Assembly (NCBI GenBank): GCA_030549775.1
Contig: CM060175.1
Location: forward strand, 12,298,455 to 12,362,454
Direction: 5' to 3'
Source of the DNA: Tamarix chinensis
Lineage: Eukaryota; Streptophyta; Magnoliopsida; Caryophyllales; Tamaricaceae
Length of the DNA stretch: 64,000 nt
Part shown: positions 1 to 11,500 of the stretch, piece after piece
Layout of the letters: each line of letters begins with the position of its first letter
How positions within the stretch are numbered: the stretch's first letter is position 1
Translations under genes and position numbers: made by a program
The notes under the pieces: generated by a model
Seen by the model: only the letters and a program-made list of their open reading frames with translations
What the model was told of the DNA's origin: nothing
The model's database searches: none

Positions 1-739
1 GTCAATGGCATCTCCTGCCACGAGACCTTTGACCGACCGTTTCTTGGCTCATTGTATTCCTCTTTACTCAAGGAATAAATTGGCATAAATCTTGTCCGTT
101 ATATCTCGCCCGTTTCCTCTCCCCAGCCTCGCGAACTGTCGAATCAACCAAACGTTGGCCGACCACTTTCTGCCGTCGGCTGCCCGAATTCTCGCACCCC
201 ATAACTTCTTGCCGACCCCCAAAACCCTATTATACCATCTACAATCTATAAATAGCCTGGTTGTAGGAGATTTTGGGTTTTTTCTTCCCCGAGACCCTAA
301 GCCCGAGTTGCCGGCCACCGCAACTTTAGACGCGTATTCTGCCGCTGTTAGCCAACTTCAACGCCACCGCCACATTCCAAATTCTTCCCTGCAACGCCAT
401 CTAGTTAACTAAATAATTTTCAACCTTCGATTCTTCTTGCACGGGCCTCCATAACCGTGCAAAGTTTGCTGCTCATCTCGCCAGAATTTTACCCCGAAAC
501 CTTAAACCACCGTCCGCCGCCGTGCGCCGCCACCTTTGGCTGCACCACCACCATCATTTTGTCCCTCTCCTCTTGGGAAACCATAAACACCTCTTATCTC
601 ACCTCAATTCTCCCTATCTTTTTCCCAACATCCATCTTTCCCTCTTTTCTTCTCTTTTTCCGGCCACCACCGCAGCCGCCGTGCACCACCACCGTTGCCG
701 CCTATCCCCACCATCTTAAGGTTGAACCCTAGACCCTCT

Positions 740-1200
740 CAACCATTTTCCATATTATTATAAGCCTTGATTTAATTTATTTCAATTATTTGCATATAAA
801 TACCATTATTATTATTCTTAATATGTATATTCTTGATATGTTTTATTATTAGTAGTAGTAGTATTATTGTTTTATTATTATTTATGTTGAGGGCTGAAGC
901 CTTATTGTATTTTAATTCGATTTTATTTTTATTCCCCTTATTATTATTTTTTTACTATTATTAATATTAATATGTTATAAGTATAATAATTATTATTATT
1001 TTATATTTCGAATTTCTATTATTCTTATTCCATTATTATTAATGTAAATATTTTACCATTAGTATTGTTAATAATAATATTATTGTTATTACTATTGTTA
1101 TTATTATGATTATTATTATTATTATTTATATTCTCATTGATATTAGTTTTATTATCTTTGATATTATTATATTAGTATCATTATTATTATTAGGGTAAAT
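740..1200. repeat. ATT/TTA-rich low-complexity stretch
   Basis: A long run of imperfect ATT and TTA trinucleotides inside LTR copy D. No gene signal. Confidence 0.7.
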
Positions 1201-1679
1201 TCTTTAACCCTATATTATCAAGGTTTATAATATCTCTATTATTTTTATGTCTTTAGCAAGGTTAAAATTTTGTTAAGGTCATTTTATTAGTATGGTATTA
1301 TTTGGTCAAAGCCCTAAGGAGGCGTAGGAACGTGCACCAAGATAGGTGACATTTTAGGTAAGGGTTTACTAAGGTCATTGTGTGCTTATATGCATTATGT
1401 GCTTCATATGCTATATATTCTATGTTTATGATTATTAATTATGTCGTATACGGTATGATGTGGAGTTGAAGTATGTTTTGTATGCCATGTGTATTATTTA
1501 TGTATGATAATATGTGTTGTGACCCTGTAAGACATGCATGTGAGGATGTTGATATGATTTGTGCGGGGGAAAAGGATGAAAAATGAGGATGGAGAAAGAA
1601 GTTGACCAAGAGATATGAGTTGACCTAAGTATCTTAATGATTTATGGGTGGAAAAATAAAATGGGAAATGTAGGGTTTC

Positions 1680-1935
1680 GTGGGAGAGAATCTAATTTAT
1701 GATTGTTTGGGAGAATCTAATGTATGATGTATTTGGGAGAATGTAATTTATGATATTATATGGGAGAATCTAATTTATGATTTAATTGGGAGAATCTAAT
1801 TTATGATTTGTTTGGGGAATCAAATTTATGGTTTTGCTTGGGAGATTCTAAATTATGATTTATGTGGGAGAATCTAACTTATGGTCTTGTATGGGAAAAT
1901 CTAATTTGTGGTTATGAATGGGAGAATCTAATCAA
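1680..1935 (+). repeat. Minisatellite, ~27-bp unit, in LTR copy D
   Basis: About ten degenerate tandem units of the form GGGAGAATCTAATTTATGAT plus a few variable bases. It occupies the place where copies A-C carry a different minisatellite (GGGTAATTTGGTAATT type). Confidence 0.8.
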
Positions 1936-2034
1936 TTGTAAGGTAAGGACAAATCTTTAGGTTTTATATGGTTTGAATTTAGGTTTGGTATGGGTGAATC
2001 ATTGATTTTGTGTGGATTGAATTTAGGGTTTTGT

Positions 2035-2235
2035 ATGACGGAATTATGGTTTGTATGGTGGTAATTATGGTTGTGTGGTGGTATTAGGGTTTGCATGATG
2101 TTATTAAGGTTGTATGGTGGTATTTATAGTTTGTATGGTGGTATTTATGGTTGTATGGTGGTATTAGGGTTTCCATGGTGGCATTGATGGTTGAATGGCG
2201 GTATTAGGATTTGCATGGTTGAATTTAGGGTTTCA
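2035..2235 (+). repeat. Minisatellite, ~22-bp unit, in LTR copy D
   Basis: Degenerate tandem units of the form GTATGGTGGTATTTATGGTT. It lies just after the 27-bp array. Confidence 0.75.
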
Positions 2236-2629
2236 CGTGGAATTTTAGGGTTTGCATGAAAAAGGTTTGAAAGTTTGCATGGGGAGACTAATGTCTGCAT
2301 GGGTATGAAATTTACGTGTGGAAAGTTAATTTGAGATGTAAGGAAGGTCATGTAAGTGTTGTTTGGGCGTTTGAGCACTTGGGATGAAAAATAGCACATG
2401 GAGCAAATTAAGGGTACGGAGGAGACTGAATTATAGTTTGTTGAGGTTAATTGTGGTCTGTGGTGGCTGCTTAGGGTTTTTGTCGTATCAAGTATACTTG
2501 ATGATTAAAGTGTAATTGTGATTGGTGATGTGTGTTGATTCATGCATGTCCAGGGCAAAAGCTTTGAATAAAATATTTAAGACACTAATGTTTTAAAGTG
2601 GAAGATTATTGAGCCGTGTCCAGATCGAT

Positions 2630-2961
2630 CCACCGGTCAGGAATAGTGGTTAGGGTTTTACCCTATGTGCGACCGATCCACCGGTTATAATAGTGGTTAG
2701 GATATGAGGTCCTATATGTGACCGGCCCACCGGTAATAATAGTGGGGTGACTCGAGCTCAATAAACACAAACCAAAATCATTGAAGCTCTTAAAAGATAC
2801 TAATTACTTACAGTGGAACACTATACGAGCAGGAACCAGACCGATCCACCGGTCAGGAATAGTGGTTAGGGTTGTACCCTATGTGTGACCGATCCACCGG
2901 TAATAATAGTGGTTACGGCATGATGCTCTATGTGTGACCGGCCCACCGGCTATAATAGTGG
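2630..2961 (+). repeat. Six-motif module (two triplets) in LTR copy D
   Basis: Six copies of CCACCGG(N)AATAGTGG begin at 2630, 2678, 2727 and again at 2846, 2894, 2943. The second triplet is offset from the first by exactly 216 bp at each position, so the module is a duplicated block of three ~49-bp sub-repeats. Each motif has CCAC at its start and GTGG at its end, a short inverted repeat. This is the best preserved of the four modules in the window. Confidence 0.85.
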
Positions 2962-3571
2962 GGTGTTCCTGTACTCGCATGTATTGATAAAATGGCATGG
3001 TGTGTATCGATTTCTGATAAAAGTTTATTAAACAATTAATTTGGACTATGATTGGGCCTTTATGTATGTACCTAAATGATTGGTCGATATTATGATATGA
3101 TGATGGTCTTTATGATCTTTTATTCTTATGCATGATTTTATGTGCTTATGTGTTGGCCTTAGTATTCGGTTACCTTACTTAGTACGTAGCATACTGATCA
3201 ACCTTTTCATGGGTACTGCTCATTCCCACGAGTAGTATGCCCTTCTGACTTGTGCAGGTGGGCGAACATCAGTCGGGGTTAAGTGTTGAGCATGTTTGGC
3301 TCGAAGTTCGAGAGTATTGTGGCCGTATTCATTCTTTACACAATTTCATTCCTTTTGTTATTTCTTTGGTATAGTATTTACCATTTTCTTATTCATTACT
3401 CGATTGAGTATTTTAATGAACCTTTTATCGGTTGTAAGTTTAATTCTCTTTTGGAAATAAATTACATTTCTTGATGCGTACTCTGATTTTGTTTTACAAC
3501 CATTTAATGATTATTTGAAGTTTAGTTTGTATTAATTTTTTAATTGATTGTTAATTTTTTCTTTAGCCTTA

Positions 3572-3620
3572 GCACTTGGTACTAGAACGGTCGGAGAGAA
3601 CTGGTCTGGTACTAAGTGTG
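3572..3620 (+). other. Conserved LTR 3' core with hairpin potential
   Basis: CACTTGGTACTAG (3573-3585) and CTGGTACTAAGTG (3606-3618) are imperfect inverted repeats (11 of 13 pairs) around a ~20-base loop. The same block recurs in copies A, B and C near their 3' ends. Confidence 0.55.
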
Positions 3621-3710
3621 GCGGTAACATTCCAGAATTCACGGGTTTTAAGTATTTCTATTTTAATTACTTCTGCTTTAAAAAAAAGTAGTGAATTTTG
3701 GGGTGTTACA

Positions 3711-6700
3711 ATATTAGTATATGGCTAAACATATTATCCACATCAATTTACATTTATCTAATATCTTAAAAATGTGAATGAATGTCTTATATATCCCAAA
3801 ATAATGAATTCATTTATTCTCATGACAAGAATAACTTTTATGAACCAATAAAGTACTAATCACTTCTCTAATGAGACTCATCCCTCTCATATTATTCTTA
3901 AGGAAATTTTGACTCCTACCTTCTATACGCGTACGTATGGATTTAGGAGTTTCAAATATTCAATGTGGATTCATGTTCTATATGGCGTGATGAGATGTTA
4001 CATGCATTCTATTTCTTGTTATTTTTGGTAATGAAGTTCCTTTTTCTAAAATAATACTTATCACAATGCACATAATATTTTCCAAGTATAAAAGAATACA
4101 ATACACTCTATATACACATGACTCAATCTTATATCATTTACACATACGATATGCCACAAATATAACATCTTTAATACCTCTCTTTTTATAACTAGAAATT
4201 TTTTACAAGATATTTTGAAGAAGCTAAATTAGAACCACCACATCCAACATAGGAGTGGTATAAAAAATACCTAACCTATGTTGGGTGTAAGAACAAAAAA
4301 TAAACTCATATCTCAAGAGTTAGGTGGTCATCATCTAACCTGAATCTAATACATGAATTAAAAAAGTTATTCAAAAACTAAATACAACACTAATAAGATT
4401 TAATAAAGCTCAAGAAGAACTAAATGAAATAAAATATGAGATCACATAGATCTAAACTAAAATGCTTATAGAGATGATCAAGGACTCAACACTCTTAACT
4501 ATACATAAGCATAACACGAGAACCATCCACAATACTAAAATAGTATGGTATCAATATAAGGAGCATCTGATTAAAACCTAATTAAAACATATAAGTATAC
4601 TTCACTCAAAACATGTTGTCACATTATAAAAATATTGTAACTTCCGAAGTACATGGTATCATAACATAACATCGCATGTCAACATCTAAGTATATAACAT
4701 ATGTAAACAAATAAATCATATATCATACATGCTAATAATTAATCACACATGACAACTTCAAGCTAGCAACCTAGGGTAGAAAACAATGTATAATCTATTA
4801 TAACACACGGGTATATAAAATAAAATATGAAATCATAAATTGTTCAAAAAATATGGAGAAGAATCAGGCAAAACCTGTAGCATGTCTAGCAAATATTTCA
4901 ACAAGTGTCACGTAAGGACATATAAGCTAAAGGGCATAATCAAGGAAAATCATATAGGCCATAGGTATACAGATCCAAACTCTCAGCTACAAGCATAGAA
5001 ATCTAGACCTACCACCAATGAACATAACTCATTGGGAACAAAAAAAAAACATTAAGGCATAAAATCCAAGCATATAAGGACAATTATCCTACCTCAATGA
5101 ATAAAGTCTAGAGTACAAATAATAATCATTTGAGAAACTCAGTCCACTATAAATGAGCATACTAATGTTGGGGGTTTGTATAAGGACTCTAACATCCACA
5201 TAACCCAGAATCACAAATGCTATTGTCGACGAACATTCCATCCACTACCAATGGACTCTTTCCAAGGTAATCTCTCTAAAGTTATCATAATTCTTAAGTA
5301 TACATATCCTATAAAGAGTTCAAAGGATTATATAAAGTATAAAAGGCATCAAGCCACTATATGACTAGAAACCCCTACCATTGTTTGAAAATGGAAAAAT
5401 AGGGTCCATTGGATTATTTTTTCATAATGCCAACATAATGCATAATCCACAAAGGGAAATCAAAGAGCACATATATTACATATAGCACATAAATGTTTAA
5501 GGGTAACAAAAAATCTTAGAGTTGATCAGAGATTGGTTAAACAATGAAAACCAATGATCTAGAAGATCACCATATATCAGAAGATCTCTCAAAAATTTTA
5601 AGGAAAAAAAATGAAGGGCTATAATCCATAAGATAAAATCCAAAATCGAACGTTAGAAGTCACGAGAAAACATTTCATCAAGTAAAAATGGTATACCTCT
5701 TACAAAGTAAGAGTACCAAAAAAACAACTAAGAGCCAAACTTAGATCAATAAGGTGTTAAAGTCCAACCTAACTCATTATTAATATAATTAGTCAATCAA
5801 TGTTTAGAATATACTTTAAAGATCCAACACTTGTTATATAGTTTTAGAAAACTTAAAACCAATGCAAAATACCAAAAACTACCCTTTCCTATTAGGATAA
5901 AAATTAGCAAAACCAAACAAATATAAATAACTTAACCAATTCAAATCAAGGCCTCATGCCAAAATTTACAAAAATCACTATTCATCAACTAATGGAAAAT
6001 GATTATGATGAGAAACTTAAAAAAAATATCTTATTTACAATAATTATTAATCATAGATATTTACTATTCATATTGAATTACTATTTTTTAGGGTTAATTA
6101 TGAATAGTCAAATGTTATGGTCAACATTTGACCCTAATTCATGCTAAAATTCTTTTAGAGGTAAATATGTTTTTTTATGAATTATTTATTCTAAAACATG
6201 ATTATTATCAAATTAAAATGTACTTAAAATGATTAAGGTATAATTAGCTAAGAATACTTTGAAGATGTCAAGAATATGCTTAGAACATTCAAACTTTTAA
6301 TCAAAATTAAAGACTCTTAGTCATTTTTTTTTAACTTTATGTATGAAAAATTGTCTACTAATTATAATGATTATCATGGTATCCTTCAATTAACAAAATC
6401 TAAAAAATAATCATAAACCCTTAAGAACATAAAGAACACTTAAAACTTCATAATTTTCAAATGAAAACACTGCATACTTAAGGAAGTAAAAACTTAGCAA
6501 GTTATATACCAAAATATATCTAAATGTGATAAGTATTAACATGGTATAATTATCTTCCATTAAATAACTAATAATCAAGGTTCAAAACATAAAGGTTAAA
6601 ACCAACATCAAGAACAAACACCATCTTAAACACTTTATAATCATTCAAAACAACAAAAAACATACCTAGGTGTAGTAAGAACATCTTACCCTAGATCTAA

Positions 6701-8365
6701 GATCCAAATTAGAAAAATAAAAGAAAGATTAAATACCAAAACAAATCATACCATAAAGCTTCTTGAAGATTAGAAAAATTAAGAAAAATATTAGAATAAA
6801 GGAAAGTGAACTTATTATCAAGATTTAGAATGAAAAAAAAAAGGATAAAAATGTAGTTTAAGCTTCAAACATACAGGACAATAGGAAGAAAAAAAACTTA
6901 AGAATCAATAGAGAATAAAAATGAAGAATTATTGTAAAATTTTAGTGGTTTATGGTGGCAAAAATGGTTCCTAAGGATGAAGGTGGTAAAAAATAATAAA
7001 TGAGAAAAAGAGAGACTTTAAGTTTGAAGAAGATGAGATGGAAGTATAAGATCAAATAAGAAAGGATGTGAAAGACATTTGTGGTTACTTAATCAAGCGT
7101 AAAGGGGTTCTATGGAAAATGTTAGTGGTAGAATATTTTGTTAAAAAAATATCACCGAATAAGGTAAGAGGTTGATTATAAAGAGGAGGATAAAGAAGAG
7201 AGAAGCACATGGGTTAAGGAGGAGGACGAAGAAAGGAAAGAAAGAAATATGCTAAGTGTAAAGGTAGAAGGGTAGATTATTGATTTAGGTAGATACTTTT
7301 ATGAAAATAACAATGGATGAGTGGAGGATAGCCACATAGGGAAGAAAAGGAGTTTCTAATATTTCTCCAAAAAACTTATAATAAAAGGTTAAGATGAAAG
7401 GAAAATGGGTGGAGGAAAAAAGAAAGAAGAAAAGTTGGTTAAGGGTAAAATGGTAGCTTTCGCAAGAACATCAAACTTAGTTTGGCTACTTCATGGAGGG
7501 GAAGCCACGAAATGGTTAAGGTCTAGAAATAGTTGGTTATTATCCATATTAATCAATAATTAAATATTGGGATTATTCCTTATAAGATTACATAAATATT
7601 AGAGGAACAAAAGTTGCATTTGATGAATTATTATGGCCAAAACTATCTGAATAAATCAAAAGGTTAAAAAAATTGTTTTTAAATAAATTTATGCTCAATT
7701 AAAATAAAATATATTGAGATCTAAATTTTTATAAATTTTGAATAGCTAAAAGGCTAATTTTGGGCTTGAAACATTAAAATAGAGCTAAATAGGAAATTAA
7801 TAGTATTTTCTTAGAGATATCTTATTGTTATTTTAAAATAGCTTAGAAGACCCATAAAAATCTAATAATTCCAAAATTAAAAGAATTAAAATGATCTCAA
7901 TAGAGTATGATAGCCTAAAGCGGCTCTGAAGATTTCACAAACATAAACTCATGAGAAAGAATTATGAAATGGAAATGAAATGTTGCTAAAAATAAAACAA
8001 GGATTTCATATTAAATAAAGATGTAATAAAATATTAAAAATAATAAAATTTTATTTTTAAATATAGAAAATCCTAAATAGGATAGGGTTTTTGAGAAATA
8101 GTGTATTACAATATACCTCGAATAAAATAAACTACACTCAATCGCCAACTATTATCTACCTCCTCCTTTATTTGTGTTGATTTAACCAATTTGTATAATT
8201 TGATGCAAAATGACATTAAGTATTCAACTCATGTATAATATTCTTTATAGATACCTATATTTCTTCATAGCCCTAATTTTCAGATAAGGTTCAATAGAAC
8301 ATCAATAATATAATTTAAACTGTGAATCATTATTTAGTAGCTATATATGGGATATCCTACATAAA
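3711..8365. other. AT-rich noncoding stretch; possible old antisense LTR-like element (to ~8109)
   Basis: No convincing gene. Read on the minus strand, a TGTAATACAC start lies at 8109. A pyrimidine-rich zone follows at about 7500-6800, and near 5145 a segment matches the LTR family's CATTTATAGTGGA block. This order resembles the long LTRs elsewhere in the window. No clear other end or target duplication was found, so this is a weak inference. Confidence 0.25.
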
Positions 8366-8555
8366 TTAAGATCTAGGATTGATGTCGAGTTCTTGGAGAA
8401 TCTTCCTTATTTCGAAGAGTAATTCAGATCTCCATTTTGATTTCTCCTTGGAATCTGGATAGGAAACCAAGTACATAAAATGCACTGCCATCTTCCCAAA
8501 ACCCTCCATCACCACTTCTGCTTCAGAACATAGGTGAGGGTTCTCATGAAAATAC
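8366..8555 (-). other. MSL-like gene, exon 5 (coding end)
   Basis: Too short to stand out as an open frame alone. It is defined by acceptor TTTAG at 8557-8556, a first base G completing the split Leu codon from exon 4, and a stop TAA at 8368-8366. It encodes about 62 residues, including SDSKEKSK-like basic residues and a C-terminal helix typical of MSL tails. Confidence 0.8.
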
Positions 8556-11500
8556 CTAAAAAATTCATTTAAGACATATATTTAGTAAGTGAATGCATTA
8601 ATTTGATCTTATTCAAAAAGAAACTAAAAAGTGAAAATTGCAGTTATGATTATTCTTTCTCATTTTCTCATTAGCAGATAATAAATAACAATGTTGTGGC
8701 AGAATCCCTAACCTAGCATATTAGGAATTCAAACATGATTGGTGCATTATTTTTTACTTTTGTCTTTACTGGACAAGAAAGGTACACTTTTATAAAGCCG
8801 AAGGTAGATCATATTAAGATAGGGAATAAAAAACGAAACTCACAACTTTATCTTGGCTTGTAATGCTTCGATTTTTTCCCATCGTGTTGTAGCACCAATG
8901 TTGAATTGTAGAATATCTTCTTGATTTCGGGCACCATGGAATTTTCCAATCTTCTTTGAAGCCAACATAGAGTTGGGATATATTACTGATTCACCATTGT
9001 CGTGTTTCCATAACTCTGTTGTTAAGATATTTTTCCTATTCACCTTCATCTATAGAATATAATTTTATTATTGTGTAAAATATAGAACAAAGGAATTATT
9101 ATTTTTTTGTTAATAATCATATAAGATAATTGTTATATTTCCTCTAAAATATTTATTGGTGAAAATTTAGTCAAGTGGTTAAAAAGTGAGGTACTTCTTA
9201 CATTAGACTTGGTCTTTTAGTATTTCTCTTATAATACTATTAAAACTTATGTTAATACTACTTAATAGAATCTTATTACATGTAGAATTCATTAACATAT
9301 ATACGCTATTTCCAAATGCTACTAATTATATCATAAAAAAATTAATGTGTAAGGTATTAAAATTACCTGATTTCCATTAATAACACAACGATCATCAACT
9401 TCAAAAGGGTGCATAACAAAAGCAAAGATGATCCCTCCAAACATAGCCTTACAACTATCTCCAATTATAAAACCGAAAGCTATGAAGGGGGCAAAGATAA
9501 GGGCTAAGGTATTTCTCTTCACTATTTCTGCAACAAGAAGCCAGATAATGGTCACCACAATGACTAGAAAGCCAGTTAAGAGCTTGTTCAATTGACTGAT
9601 GGATTCTCTTGAGTTGCAAAGGCTACGACGCAGTGACCAACATGATCTATAAGCATGCATCTACTCAAAATGGAGAAAAATAATTTGAATTAGTCCCAAT
9701 ATTTAAGTAAACTAGTACTAGTATTAAATAAAACTATTCAATAACTATTTATAATTATGTATATGCATGCATGTAAATTAGGAAGTGTTACTCACCACCC
9801 AAATTTTGAATGTTTTATGTTCAACTCTATTTGAGTGCTTGTGTAGTATAGTTTTGTCCTCAAACACTAGCAAACGAAGCAAGACTCGTGCCTCTTTCTC
9901 TGTCAATTGCAGTTTTGTCTTTATGTCATCTTGACTTATGCCTCTACATATTATTTTAGGCATACATGAACAAAATGAGAAAAATGTCAAAATATATGAG
10001 ATTGATGAGAAATTCACGATATAATTGTAAATAATTCAGTACATCTACCATATAACAACTTACACTATAATTGTTGCATTATGGTACTAATTTAAGCGAA
10101 TATGCTAAAAATGGTAACCATGCAACTAGATGTCATCAAATACGCAAATACCTAATGTAGAAAGTTAGTAAATGCCACCTCTACCATAAAAAATCTAGGC
10201 AACTAATTTCACATGTGTTGGTCTTAACTTATTACTTACCCACGCTAGAGCAAATTCACCCTAATTATTTATGAAAAGGGCTTAACTTAAATTGAAACCA
10301 TGAAGACTCAACAAGATACCTTCATTCATGTTAACATGAATAAAAGAAATATTTAGACTATAAGAAAATATTCATTTGTGTATTACAATCAATACAAGGT
10401 AATAAACAATATACTAGAAGGGTGTATAAATACACACGTATATTTAATTGATTGACTACATATGTATATACCAAATAGAGGGAGTCTAAGGCAGGAAACC
10501 TCAGCATTCTCTAGCAAATTTAATTAGTAGTTAAAATCAATACTAAACCTCCAAGTGTAACATAACCGCAGATGTAGAGGACAACATATAATGTAAACTC
10601 TTGACCAAATAGAATATCATCTATAAAAAATGTATATTTTTATCCCAAAACATATGTATTTATTTTGTATTGTAATATGTAAATTAATTTTCATACACAG
10701 TTATATCGCCCTTACTAATGATGTACATTCTTATTTTAGAATATGTGTATTCTTATCGTGAAAAAATGTGTGATTATTTTATAACATATGTATTTCTCCT
10801 ATATAGTTGTACAAATAATGATTGTATGTTTATATCTTGGAAGATATGTAGTTATATCCTAAAATATGTGTATATTTTTGGAGAACATATGTATTATGGT
10901 AAGATGTGTATCTTCACTTGATTAAATAAAAGATGCATATTTATATCCTATAAGATATGTATTTATATCTTAAATATTATACATTTATATACTAGAAAAT
11001 ATGTATTCTTTTGGAGAATATTTGCATTCTTATAATACAACATGTGTTTTATTTTAGTAGAAGCACTTTTATTTTAAAAAATATGTACTTATTTCCAGGC
11101 ATGTATATTTCCTTTACCTTTTTATGAACAAAAAATGTGCATTTTTATGGTATAAAATTAGTACTCTAGTATTCTTAGTAGTGTATTATATTTATGGAGA
11201 ATGTGATATGTATTATTGGTAAACATTTATTCTAGTAATGTGTATTATTGTAATAGCCCATTTTAAATCCTCCTAAAATAGTTTAGTAATGCTTTAAATA
11301 TTATATTGAGTATTTAGTAATTAACCTAGATTTGAAAAGTTTTGGAAAAATATTGAAAAATGCCATAAAATATTTTTTCTAGTATACTGGTTGAATGATA
11401 TTGCTGCATGTTAGTATACCGATTCATACAAAAACTACTTTGAACTGAACAAATACTAGTGGATTGGTTTTGAGATACATGTAAATTATTTTTTCAGACA

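Larger units (their letters stand above)
1..3710 (+). mobile_element. Long LTR copy D, 3' part (5' end outside window)
   Basis: The segment ends in GGGGTGTTACA at 3710, the same 3' terminus as copies A, B and C, and carries the family's six-motif module (2630-2961) and 3' core (3564-3640). No protein domain is visible. A GC-rich pyrimidine-biased part (about 100-720) is followed by an ATT-rich stretch (740-1200) and two minisatellites. The 5' end is not in the window, so length and target duplication cannot be checked. The TG...CA style and TGTAACACCCC-type inverted terminus are typical of plant Ty3/gypsy LTRs; that assignment is inference. D differs from A-C in its minisatellites and may be a separate subfamily. 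Confidence 0.65.

Noticed and set aside
92..412. 106-codon frame at the window start
   Set aside because: Lies in the GC-richer LTR D block with an overlapping antisense frame. No domain recognised.
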